From: Epinephelus fuscoguttatus
Taxonomy: Eukaryota; Chordata; Actinopteri; Perciformes; Serranidae
Assembly (NCBI RefSeq): GCF_011397635.1
Contig: NC_064752.1
Location: 403,501 to 467,500, forward strand
Direction: 5' to 3'
DNA length: 64,000 bases
Below the pieces are notes generated by a model. It was not told the origin of the DNA and did not search any database. It saw only the letters and a list, made by a program, of their open reading frames with translations. Shown here in pieces: positions 1-10,230 of this stretch; position 1 is the stretch's first letter; each line of letters starts with the position of its first letter. Made by a program: the position numbers and the translations under genes.

Positions 1-821
1 GAGACTGAAGCAGACAAGAGTTAAATTATTAAAAGATGAATGAATATTAGACTCACATTAGTTCGCTAGGTGCTCATGTCTCTCAAACTGAACTGATGAA
101 GATCTAACTTTAAAATTCTAAAGTAACGGAAAGGTTCGTCGATCAGTCGAGCACTGTTGCTAGGCGACTGACAGGAAATGGACATGTGCTTTGTTGCTTC
201 CGGCAACAGTAACAGTTTTTCAGTATAAGTAGGAGACAAAATAAAAGTCTTTGTTTGCTGTAGCATCAAACACACAGGTGGGATTAATGTCACTAATGAA
301 GCTGTGTTCCGTTTATGTGTCCCAGTGAGGCAGCACGAGACACTAATACAGGCAAATGGAATGCAGCCACCATTAATTATTAATTAGTCCAATTTAAACC
401 ATGGCAACACCTGTGCTGCTGAAAGTCTGTCAGAGGACTCTAGAGACCTGTGTCTTTAATCTGGTAGGCTATTTAAATTTAACTTAGAATTATATTACCG
501 TCTTAGTCACTTTTATCATCCATGGTATTTATTTGTTTTCTTCTATATTGACTTTTTCTTTATCATGTGAGCTGTTTCAGCTTTTTCACTTAAGTCCTGC
601 CTTCTCTATATCACTGTTTTTATTGTGTTGCATAATGTACTACAGCCTCTTACGCACCTTTTACTTCTTTAATCTTGTAAACCTGTGTTGAGGCAGATTC
701 TAACCTGCTGCAGCCAGAAAGCACTTTGATCATATGGTGTTTGTGTATGTGTTTGCCTATATAATTTAGGGATTTGACTTTTATGTATTGATTTTTAAAT
801 GTATGTTACATCACAGACGCC
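1..821. other. Non-coding, AT-rich flank
   Basis: I see no supportable exon here. The open frames are short and lack splice context or recognisable protein similarity. Bases around 355-425 resemble, in inverted orientation, bases around 3700-3770, so part of this stretch is an interspersed repeat. Confidence 0.6.
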
Positions 822-2104
822 TTAAAGGATAACTTCAGTATTTTCCAACCTGGGCCCTATTTCCCCATGTGTATGTGTGCGTATGATTCATAGGTACAAC
901 TTGTTTTAAAATTGGTTCAGTATTGAGGGAGGCGGATGCAGCCGGCAGCCGTGAAACTAGCTGAAACGGTAACGGGGGCAAATGCGTCCCGTATAAGTTT
1001 GTGCATTAAAAGTGCTTTTTTTCACCACTGACCGGTTCAGATCACCAGTGCTATCTCTGTAAATAGCATACTAAGCGTTTCCCTGACCCCTCACCTCCTC
1101 CCGGCTGTGACGTCATCTCGCGAGAGCTTTGCTTGTTGCCGGAAGAAAACAGAGGAGCCATGCTGAGCGCCACACAGAGTGGCGCTGGTTGTCCCGGAGT
1201 ACAGTTGAGAGTTTTACTGCATCGGTATCATGGCTGCATATTTACCCGATTTCAAGAATGAGGATGAGCCCTTTTATTACAATGGCCGCCCGTACTTATT
1301 TGAGCCCGAGTATACGGACGAGGAGCTCCTACAAACTGAAGAGCAGACGAGGATAGAGAGAGAGGGCCAACGAGCAGACGAGGGTGAAGCAGCCGCTGCA
1401 CGAACGCACATCTCTGAGGACAGGTGGTGCTCCTTGCTGTGACTCCATGCCCACAGAGGAAGAATATCTGTGTTGCAACGAGTGGGACCTGCTGCCCAAT
1501 ATTCATGGTCTCGATGTGTCCTGGGATGATACAGAAACTACCAAACGCTGTCTAACTACGTTAGAGGATTTCCCCCCTCTGATCAACAGGGCAGTGCTGG
1601 ATACCTTTTTTCATGTGCCCAAAATAAATTGGAGGAGGCGGCCAAAACCACAGGGACCAAATGGTCAACTATCCATCGAGTAAGTATAACTAATATGCCT
1701 TTATGCATGTAATACTGATACCTAGAATTGTCTCCGAGACACACATTTACTGTTGCATACTTTGCCCTCGTATATATCGTACCCTGTTTTCTTCCGGCAA
1801 CAAGCAAAGCTCTCATGAGATGACATCACAGCCGGGAGGAAGTGAAGGGTAAGGGAAACGCTTAGTATGCTATTTACAGAGAAAACACTGGCGATCTGAA
1901 CCGGTCAGTGGCGGAAAAAAGCACTTTTAATGCACAAACTTATACAGGACACATTTGCCCCCATATCTACCTCATGGCTGCTGGCTGCATCCGCCTCTCT
2001 CAATACTGAACCAATTTTAAAACAACTTGTACCTATGAATCATACGCACACATACACATGGGGAAATAGGGCCCAGGTTGAAAAATACCGAAGTTACCCT
2101 TTAA
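822..2104. mobile_element. TTAA-flanked DNA transposon with about 330-bp terminal inverted repeats
   Basis: TTAA at 822-825 and at 2101-2104 flank two long inverted arms, about 822-1155 and 1780-2104. The arms match almost base for base: for example CCTGGGCCCTATTTCCCCAT at the left end is answered by its reverse complement near the right end. A TTAA target-site duplication is established for piggyBac and Kolobok superfamilies; the internal sequence does not show a transposase, so the superfamily is inferred. Between the arms lies a decayed coding exon (1230-1679). The element is best read as a deletion derivative of a larger autonomous transposon. Confidence 0.82.
1230..1679 (+). pseudogene. 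P2X7 C-terminal-tail-like protein, first coding exon, frameshifted
   Basis: The reading frame opens at ATG 1230 with an acidic N-terminus containing RPYLFEPEYTDEEL, then shifts frame near 1420 and continues with MPTEEEYLCCNEW, a downstream PLINRAVLDTFF segment and a basic stretch. The pattern of a YLFEPE-type leader, a cysteine cluster, MPTEEE and a CC pair resembles the soluble cysteine-rich tail of P2X7 receptors and the many P2X7-like single-domain proteins of fish genomes. The open frame stops at a consensus donor (GTAAGT, from 1680) and the following exon is missing, replaced by the right inverted arm. There are no P2X membrane segments or ATP-binding ectodomain, so it is not a receptor. 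It sits inside the TTAA element and was probably its passenger or accessory gene. Assignment is from motif memory, not a search. Confidence 0.6.
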
Positions 2105-2249
2105 TATATCCAGTGGACGCAATAAGGAGAGGTCATCAGGTGGGACCCAACCTTCATTGAGTGTTTCGACCTTTAACAACATGCTCTCAGGCGGTGGGCC
2201 TGCAGTGGTCAGGTCACTGCCCCTCTCCCACAGGCTTCCAGAGGGTTAG

Positions 2250-2830
2250 ACAGTTAGTCTCAGTGTGCATACATCTGTTTGAATAGGCGGGTTTTGAGAG
2301 GGAATTTGAAGGATGTTATGCTGTCAGACTGTCGAGTGTGTGGGGGTAGGGAGATCCAGGGAGCGGGAGGCGGTGCACTCCTGGAGAAGGTCAGACAGGT
2401 AAGTAGTTGGGTCGGTAGTTGGATGAGAATAAGGGTGACGTGGTCAGATGATTTGGTGCAGGTGGTGATCCCGGCGGCAGAGTTTTGAATCATGTGAAGG
2501 CTTTTAATAAGTTTGGTGGGAAGAGAGAATACTGCGTTAAAGTAGTCAATATGGAATGTGACAAATGTACGGACCAAGACTTCAGTGCTGGACTGGGACA
2601 GTGATGGGCGGAGTCTGGAAATGTTGTAGAGGTGGAAGGAAGCAGTCCAGGTAATGTTTTTTTATGTGGGGTTCAAATGAACGAGTGCTATCCAGAATGA
2701 CACCAAGACTCCTGACGTGGCTGGAGAAAGGTACAGGGAAGTTATCCCCAACATTCAAACTGCGGCTTTCCTCTTTTGCCTTCTTATTCCGACTTTTGTC
2801 ATCATATTCCACACTGATTGAGCTGGGAAT
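2250..2830 (-). mobile_element. Degenerate L2/CR1-type LINE reverse-transcriptase tail
   Basis: Minus-strand frames contain FVTFHIDYFNAVFSLP and MIQNSAAGI, the decayed form of the thumb segment seen in L2/CR1-type LINEs (typically a DYCNAL...QNAAAR pattern). The upstream part carries LGVILDSTRSFEPHIKK, another conserved piece of the same protein. The fragment is broken by frameshifts and stops, lacks the catalytic YADD region and cannot be active. Confidence 0.72.
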
Positions 2831-3550
2831 CCTCTGCATCCCACTTCCAGAACAGCCATGTTGTGCATCCTTTGTCCGGACAATCCTCGACCAACTGTTG
2901 GTACTTGGCTTTTTTTCCTCTCAGCCGCTTCCTCACAGGACTGTTAGCTCTACCAGGATTACTTGACTTCCATCCTGAGACCACATCATGATGTCTGCAG
3001 CAGATGTTGTTCTGCTTCGCCCTGGTCAACAGGCTCCTGAACCTCTTTTACAAAGCTGATGATGCTCTGCAGTGTCTTTGTTTTGGCTTGGTGTTTCTGT
3101 CTTCTTTCCTGCTCCAAGATGTCAGCAGGTGTTGTCAGTACCTTGTCATGGTGCCACCTGTATCTCCCCTGGCTCAGAGCTGTTTTGCACCTCGATAAGA
3201 TGTGCATCATGGATCCTTTGGCTCCACATAACCTATACAGGGGGTCCTCCTTTATTCCCCACCTGTGTGAGCTGACCAGGGTTAGGAGGGTGTCAGAAGG
3301 AAATGCTAAATGGCTCCAGCTGCCACATTTCAGTCAACATGATTGTCCCCTTAGGAAGTTCCCGCCTTGTCCAGACACCTTGCGTTACGAGCCCAATATC
3401 TTCAGCTCTTCTCTCCTCCTCCTCAAGACTCCGGACCTCATCCTGGATCAAGGCTCTCTTTTCCCGAGGAGTGGACTTTGACCATTGTTGTTGTTCCCGT
3501 GCCTCGTCATCTGAGGCAGAGGTCAGCGATGATGTCCCTAGTCTTTAAAT
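2831..3550 (-). mobile_element. Degenerate non-LTR retroelement pol C-terminal fragment
   Basis: Read on the minus strand from about 3550 downwards, the frames give in order a QGVWTRRELP segment, HILSRCKTALSQGRYRWHHD near 3150-3200, and KKAKYQQLVEDC...WLF near 2850-2900. A cysteine/histidine motif followed by GRYRWRHD is a hallmark of the C-terminal part of a non-LTR retroelement polyprotein common in fish and molluscs. Several frame breaks separate the pieces. It directly abuts the L2-like remnant, so two unrelated dead retroelements are joined here. The clade is not certain. Confidence 0.6.
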
Positions 3551-3559
3551 GAACATGAT

Positions 3560-3690
3560 ATTGTTGTAGTCTTGCAAGTTTTTTATTGTGTTATTTTTCC
3601 ACGTGCATTGTTTTAATCTTGCAATGTGGGGCACTTTGCATGTTTGTATGAGAGGTGCCGTATAAATAAAGTTGTGCTTATCTGTCTGAC
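3560..3690 (+). mobile_element. LINE 3' end remnant, plus strand
   Basis: The stretch ends with a GCACTTTGCATG block and GAGGTGCCGTATAAATAAAG, the usual 3' terminus of fish L2/CR1-like LINEs (a 'gtgctatataaataaa' type tail). No coding part of the same orientation precedes it, so it is a 5'-truncated copy. Confidence 0.55.
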
Positions 3691-3769
3691 TGAAACGTCA
3701 CAGCAGAAGGAGCACAGGTGTAATTAATGACACCAGTAATGGCTGCATTCCATTTAGGTTAAAAGTGAC

Positions 3770-5455
3770 TGTCTGTTTATCTCTTAAGTGTTTCACAGGG
3801 TGGGAAAGTATTATTTGGTGTGTTACCACATTTGATTTTGTGCAATAAGTTAATACCTACCTCAAAACTTGGTAATTCACTCGCCTATAAAACTGCTGTC
3901 TCCAGACCTGTCATAACATTATCACATATTCAAGAGGCATGAGTGAGGAGTTGATTGAAAGACTTTGAAACACTGAGAAAACTGAAAGAAAAAACACATG
4001 CACACATAAACTCCTTAGTATTCTGGTCCAGTCAAGGCCAGCTAACTAGCTGTGCAGAGACAGGAGAAAGGCAGCGACGTGACGACAGGCTGGACGAACA
4101 AATGAAACAGAGGAAGAGGAGTAAACAGCAGAAGAGAGGAGAAGAGATTGAAATTCCCACAGAAGAACTCCTCTTGGTCACTTCTTGCCAACAACATAAA
4201 CAGACTTTGAAGCCATTGATCACAGAACAGAAGCTTCAAACCTCTCAGTCATGACAAAGAAAAACTTTCATCATCTTTGCCTAAACACAAAGAGATAATA
4301 AATCAGTATGTGCGCTGATACGCTGACTCTCACCAGCTGTTGAAGATAAAGCAAGCCGTCCCTGCATTATTAAAAAAACAAAACAAAAAAACAGTGCAAA
4401 ACAAAACAGTTTGAAATTAGAGGATTTAAGGCAGCAGTTGAGGATGTGCAGTATTTACATTTGTGTTTATAATCACCTGAAATCCCTGCCTGCCTTTGTA
4501 AAAGTGCTTTCTCATATTTTGTAAATGACCTAAAATGACCTCTGAGGTGCTGCCGTCGTTTCAGTCGAAATCTCGATTGTATGTTCAGCACTGTGCTGAC
4601 AAGTAATGATCGACTGCTGCAGAGGATCCTTCAGTTAGACCTGTCAGAGCTCAGTGACGGCCGGCGGCACAATGAAACTCCACAATAAGCTTGATTAAAC
4701 ACCTCAGCACACAGCTGATAATGGAGCAATAGAATCATATTCAAAGGAATTCTATGAAACATTTAAGCCTGTAAACACAAGCAAATCATGTCTCATTATT
4801 TATCGAAATCCTGAGCTCCAAGTGTCTTTTCAACACTACAGACAGTCCGGCAGCAGGGACACAGACGTCACTAAGGCAAAACAAGGGCATACATTTATTA
4901 AACTTTTAAGAAATAAACAAACCTATGAGTAAGAGATTTGATTGTGAGCAATAAGACTGAACACGATCAAGCTACTTACAGAGAAGAGAGTCAACTCTCT
5001 TAAAGAGTCCCTTTAAGAGCAACTCTACGTGATCATATACTCCGAGCAGAGAATCAGAGACAGAGATTTTTCCCCTTACAAAATCCTCTTATTTTACTTA
5101 ATGCAGTTTATGTGATATGTAACAAAAAAAAAACAAAAAAAACTTTGTTTTAATTTTGGGTAATGTTCTTGATATCAAATGGATAATATAGATGAGGGGC
5201 AAAATAATAAAGCTAATAAATAAATTTAAAAATAAAAAATAAATGCAAAATTGAATAAAATTGAAAAAATATTTAAAACATAAAAGAAAACTAAATAGGA
5301 AAGTAAATGGGTAAAAACAATAACAGCAAATTAGAATTAATATCAGTTTGGCACATTTTATCAAATAATTAATGCATACCTTAATTTTAATATTATTTTT
5401 AGTACATCTGATGGCATATTAATTTATTTTAATATCATTTTGAATACATCAAATG
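3770..5455. other. Non-coding stretch, no gene recognised
   Basis: A 99-residue Lys/Glu/Gln-rich open frame at 3955-4254 (+) has no recognisable domain and no splice context, so I do not call it a gene. The rest is AT-rich. From about 5095 to 5450 the sequence is almost pure A/T with simple A-runs. Confidence 0.5.
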
Positions 5456-5645
5456 ACTTTTTTTTTTTAAAGATATTTTTTGGGGCTTTTTTTATTTTTA
5501 TTTTTTTAGCCTTTAATGCATAGGACAACACAAGCATGAAGGGGAGAGAGAGAAAGGGATCGACATGCAGCAAAGGGCCACTGGCTGGAGTCGAGCCCGG
5601 GCCGCTGCGGCAACAGCCCTGCACATAGGGCGCCCCACATAATTT
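5456..5645 (-). mobile_element. tRNA-derived SINE, minus strand
   Basis: On the minus strand the element starts near 5640 with GGGGCGCCC, has a B-box-like GGGCTCGACTCC, then the GCATGTCGATCCCTTTCTCT segment found in a very common fish short repeat, and ends in an A-rich tail with AAAAATAAAAAT near 5490. The order of tRNA-like head, body and A-rich tail fits a Pol III SINE. The A box is poorly preserved. Confidence 0.6.
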
Positions 5646-6592
5646 TTTTTTAAATATTATTTTTGGTATATCTAATGGCATATAAATTAATTTAATAAGT
5701 AATTTATTTATCTACAATTTCAGTAGGTTCTGTTCTCTATAAATATCTCTTAAGTAGCAGTTTTATTTGATATAGTTCTAACGTATTAAATAGATATGGA
5801 GTTATATGAAATTGGCAAAAATGGAAACAAACATTAAACTGAACCAAAGCAGGAAATTAAATACAGAAGCACATTAGATTAATCATCATATAATGAGGAG
5901 AATTCAGTGCAGACTATTAGGTATTTTTGCATAATAGGAAATTTGGTAAAGGGTTTGTTGTTTAAGTTTGTGGGTAAAAAGTGACTGATTTTTCTTTTAT
6001 CTCATTTTATCTTAAACTTAAGGCTAAAATGTGACTGAACACACTGAACAAAGCATAAATGGAACTTGTCTGTGTGAGAGAATATCTTGTATGAGTCACT
6101 GCTGTTTGGATGTAAAGAGAGACCTTGGTGCATGAGGATCCTCTTTGTCCATCTCTCCCACACATTATTTGAATCAGATAAATATGGTGAGTGTGTTTGA
6201 TGAAGCACATGCAAATAAGATGGTGGCCACAGTGTAATACCCATTTATACTTCTGCACTCTGTTGATCACAGTATGTGATATGAGTGTGTTTCATGTCAG
6301 TTATCTACCGTGCAGAATGACGTTCACCTGAACTCATCACAATGCAACACTGGCCTCTAGTCACTGATTCAGGTCATAACACACCCAACAGCAAAGTATC
6401 ACTGAGAGGTTTTCAACCCTACAATCCTGGACAAGCAGAATATAAACAAGAATCACATTTCTCATTATGTAGAGTTAAAAACTGACATGATCATTGACTG
6501 AGAACTATGACTTTGTGGAAGATAATTAAAGTTTCTTAAATTGTGATTTATTACCCAGTCAACATCTACCAAAATGTGACCTTACACAACTC
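5646..6592. other. Non-coding stretch, nothing recognised
   Basis: AT-rich sequence without long frames, splice-flanked exons or clear repeat boundaries. Confidence 0.5.
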
Positions 6593-7159
6593 TTAAAGGG
6601 ACAGTTCACTCCCAAATCAAAACCACATATTTCCCCTCTTACCTGTCGTGCTGTTTATCAGTCTCGATAGTTTTGGTGTGAGTTGCCAAGTGTTAGAGAT
6701 GTCTGCCTTCTCTCCAATGTAATGTAACTAGATGCCACTCTGCGTGTGGTGCTCAACATGCCAAAATACATTTGAAACGCTCAACAGCAATGAGTCTTCC
6801 AGAAATTATGACTTAGTTTACTCCACATATTTTTGGTTTTTGAAAATAAGGTGGAGACTTGGGAAAACTTCGCCAAAAAGGAGTTTTCTTGGGTATATAA
6901 GAAGCTGCTTTTTGCTACACACACAGCAGTCAGAGCTTTGGAGCTTGACGCAGGTTTATTGATGTTGCAGAATAAACTATCACATTCCAGCTTCAAGTGT
7001 TTGTCTTCAGAGTATTTTTGAGATGCCAGTGGGTTCTGACAAAGGTGTTTTTGACAAAGTGCTAACAACAGATCCAGACTCTTTTTTTGGCCCAGGTTGG
7101 GGACAAATTGGCACAACACTACCTCCCCTCCCGCCCAAGCTATTCAGACTTTCTTGCTC

Positions 7160-7710
7160 TGTATATTGCAGCACTTGCCGGTGGCCATCTGACGTGCAGC
7201 ATACCGCCGTGAAAGGTGCGTCTGTGCCTCAGTGACTGACGCCGAGTTCCACCGATAAAGCGGCAGTATTTCATGAATTGAGTTGTTGCCCACTTCATCA
7301 AAAACACTGCTGCCCAGCATGCATCATGCAGCCACGAAGGATGCCTCTGTGCCTCAGTGACTGACGCCGAGTTCCACCGACAAAGCGGAAGTATTTAATG
7401 AGCTGAGTTGTTGCCTATTGTGTCAAAAACAACCGCCCAGTGTGTCTCATACCACTGCAAAGGGTGCCTCTTGGACAGGTGCCCCGAGCAGCTGGGGGTT
7501 CGGAGGTGAACTGGCACCTCTCCAGCTACCAGTCCACGCTCCATACTTGGTCTGTGCAGGGACTTGAACCAGCAACCCTCCAGTTACCAAGCCACGTCCC
7601 TATGGACTGAGCTACTGCCACACCAAATATGCAAAACGTGACTTGGTGACTGACACTGAGATCCACTGACAAAACAGTGATATTTGATGAGGTGGACATT
7701 AGAACGGGCT
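7160..7710. repeat. Tandem array of about 125-bp units, interrupted by a SINE
   Basis: The block TGACTGACGCCGAGTTCCACCG recurs with its flanks: the TCTGTGCCTC landmark is at 7221 and again at 7346, a period of 125. A third unit begins near 7430, breaks off after GGGTGCCTCTTG, and its remaining half (GTGACTGACACTGAGATCCAC and the block after it) reappears after about 7640. The SINE therefore landed inside the third unit. Confidence 0.75.
7470..7632 (-). mobile_element. tRNA-derived SINE nested in tandem repeat
   Basis: Read on the minus strand from about 7628, the head is GGCAGTAGCTCAGTCCATAG, an A-box-like tRNA sequence, and about 40 bases on lies GGTTCAAGTCC, a near-perfect Pol III B box. 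The spacing matches a tRNA gene, but the anticodon-arm region does not fold as a functional tRNA by eye and the sequence continues into a SINE body. It splits a 125-bp tandem unit, so it is younger than the array. Confidence 0.68.
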
Positions 7711-7801
7711 GGCAACTCACACCAAAACAATATAGATTGACAAATGGCACTACAGGTGAGAGGAAAATGTGTGTTTGATTTTGAGGCAAACTGTCCCTTA
7801 A

Positions 7802-8939
7802 AGTCCTACAAACTGCTGTAACGGTGACACAGTATGAAACACACAGGAGCTTCTCTTCATGTGAAAAACACTGAAGTATCACTGATATGAAACAAGGCAG
7901 GAGTTACAAGAAGGGAAAAGATCTTTTATTATTAAAGTAGAACTTAACTGAACTGATAATCCTCTTAACCATTTACAACAATTTAAACATGTTCATAAAC
8001 AATACAATCTATTGTAAAACTGTTGACTATATGGCTCCAAAAAGCTGCTGTGGCATGAAAACTATTTTTTTTCTTGTACTTTTTTATTAAGCGACTTCTG
8101 TTGACACAGACATCAAGTGTGTAAAAACCTCTGGATCATTTGGAAAAACACAAACCCTGACCCTGTAACATTTTCATCCAACAGCAGCGACGTCGACTGG
8201 TTTATCACCAGAACAATCTTTAACAAAAGGAAAAGCAAAATCAAACGACACTCCAAACAGCTGTGGACACAATCCAGGCTCCTTACAGCTTCATGAAATC
8301 TGTCACAGATTGTTTGACGCAGTTTCAAAATAGTTAGAACAGCATGAAGACACCAACATGCCTCGTGTTGGTACGACAAATGTAATATACAGAATAAAGT
8401 TCCTTGTGTCAACTGGTTGTGTTGTTAACCCGTAATGATGACACTCACTATGGTCGACTGTTGAGTGATGAGGTAAGCGCGCTGTAAAATAGAAATACTG
8501 TGCTAATACAAATATATATTTTCCTCCTTGTGTCTGAAACCTTGTAGCAGCTGATAATTAATTAATTGCTGGAAAATGACACAAACAAAATGTTAATTTA
8601 AATGTATGAAAATGAACACCTGCTCACCTTCACGGTGTTTATTCAATAATGATTTAAATCAAACTTCGATAACACATTTGACGTAACCATCGTTGCATAA
8701 TGTAAATAACTTATGACATGTTTGACTGTGTTTCTATCCCATTTGAAGCTCGCCAACATTATCAGCTGCTACAAATGTCCATCCAACAGCCATGACATGT
8801 ATATAACACTGGCTCTAACACTGATATTATTATCATTAGTAGTAGTATTTTCCCAAAAAGTAATGTTGCTGTTCACACACTGTTGACGCAGTAACTCACT
8901 GAGAGCTCTGCTGGTTTTTGTCCTCAGAAAATTGAGACT
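7802..8939. other. Non-coding stretch with a possible minus-strand poly(A) site
   Basis: No exon is recognised. A minus-strand AATAAA lies at 7930-7925, followed by a composition that could be the end of a transcript. It could be a distal polyadenylation site of dcaf1, but nothing in the sequence links the two. Confidence 0.35.
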
Positions 8940-9446
8940 TTAAAGGAACACTTCACTCACAAAATGTCCATTTGTATGTCGATTACTTACTGCGTGTTAC
9001 CTTAAATTCATGAAGAAAACATTGGTTTTCTCACATGCGCCCACACTGAACAGAGAATCCCAAAAAAGCAAATATTCTTCATGAACTGAACTGAAGTAGT
9101 CAGGGTCCACGTTAAACAACAAAAAAAACTATATCTAAACATCCCAGGGACGCAATTTGTCCACGCCTGTGAAAATGCATGTGTTTGGGAAGTACTGAGA
9201 ATACGACAGGATAAATGAACCTTGGAATAAACCGCAGGAGAGTGTGAGAGTTCGTAAACCAGTGTTTTAATATAGTTTTGCTGTAAATATGGTCCCCATT
9301 CACTTCAACTCATGAAGACTGTTTGCAGTTTTTGGATTCTCCGTTCACCATCAAGGCATGTTAGGAAAAAAGTCTCCAAGAATGCAAGGTAGCACAGTGA
9401 GTACTTGGCATACAAATGGAATTTTGCAGTTTAAGTATTCTTTTAA
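8940..9446. mobile_element. TTAA-flanked foldback (MITE-like) element
   Basis: TTAA at 8940-8943 and 9443-9446 bound two arms that are reverse complements over most of their length: left arm CATTTGTATGTCGA and GAACAGAGAATCC are answered by the complements of TACAAATGGA and GGATTCTCCGTTC on the right. No coding sequence. Confidence 0.75.
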
Positions 9447-9454
9447 AAATATTC

Positions 9455-10230
9455 AGATAACAGACAACAGTTTTTGAAACTGGTCCAGTTTGGTGAGACT
9501 GCAGCAGGCAGATGTGAAACAGGCTGGAATGTTACCACTTGGGGCAATTGTGCATCGTCAATTAACGCCCAATAAATGTTTTTGCAACTGACAAACATAA
9601 TGAAATGAATCACTACAGAGATAGACCTTATTGTTAAAGAGAACCAAAAAAAGCCTCACAATCACCATTGCTAAAGCAACCAGACTCCATTTTAATAAAC
9701 AGTAATTTTACTTCATTCAAAGTCCAAAAAAACAAAATAAAAATCACAAACCCATCCTGGCTGGTCTTTCCACTGTTCCAACAATGACCAACTCTGGTTT
9801 GAATTAAACCCTTTACTCACCCTGTTAGATGTGACAATATGTTGCCTCTACACACGCTAAAATTACTATTTATTCAAATGGCGTCTGGTGTGTTTGGCGT
9901 TGGCAATTTCGAGGCTGTTTTGGGACAAACGAAACGGACCTCACTCTTTCCAACAAAGGTCTTTCTGTAAGGATACTTTCCATAATGTGAGACAATTATA
10001 ATAATAATCTGAGCCCGTCAGTGGCAAAAACAAGCTCTTTTGGAGGACATACAATAATAGTGCATAATTGCCCCAAGTGATTACATTGCAGCCTGTTTCA
10101 CTGCTGCCAGCTGCAGCTCTCTCACGCAATACTGGACCACTTTCAAAGACTTCTGTTCCCACCAGTCACTTAGACGCAAACATCTGGGAAAACAGGGTCT
10201 AGGTTGAAAAACACCAAACTTACCCTTTAA
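9455..10230. mobile_element. TTAA-type inverted-repeat element, left end truncated
   Basis: The right end (TAAACTTACC-type terminus, TTAA at 10227-10230) carries GTTGAAAAACACCAAACTTA, a TIR close to that of the 822-2104 element. Its inner part, including GCCTGTTTCACTGCTGCCAG near 10095, is matched in inverted orientation by TGTGAAACAGGCTGGAATG near 9515. The outermost left arm is missing, possibly lost when the neighbouring 8940-9446 element arrived. Confidence 0.62.

Larger units (their letters stand above)
6593..7801. mobile_element. TTAA-flanked non-autonomous element with internal tandem repeats
   Basis: TTAA occurs at 6593-6596 and 7798-7801. The left end begins TTAAAGGGACAGTTCACTC and the right end is its imperfect reverse complement (ACTGTCCCTTAA), followed inward on both sides by a matching TTTGATTTTG/CAAATCAAAA block. 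No transposase frame is visible. The inside contains a tandem array of about 125-bp units and a nested tRNA-derived SINE. Confidence 0.72.

Noticed and set aside
3955-4254. 99-residue charged plus-strand frame
   Set aside because: Composition is Lys/Gln/Glu-rich and unlike any family I know; there are no supporting splice or promoter signals.
5098-5364. 88-residue minus frame rich in Phe/Ile/Leu that looks like membrane segments
   Set aside because: It is a translation of A/T-only sequence and the hydrophobic look is due to composition.
7561-7626. tRNA gene on the minus strand
   Set aside because: A and B boxes are present but the arms do not pair well by eye, and the sequence runs on into a SINE body, so it is a tRNA-derived SINE head.
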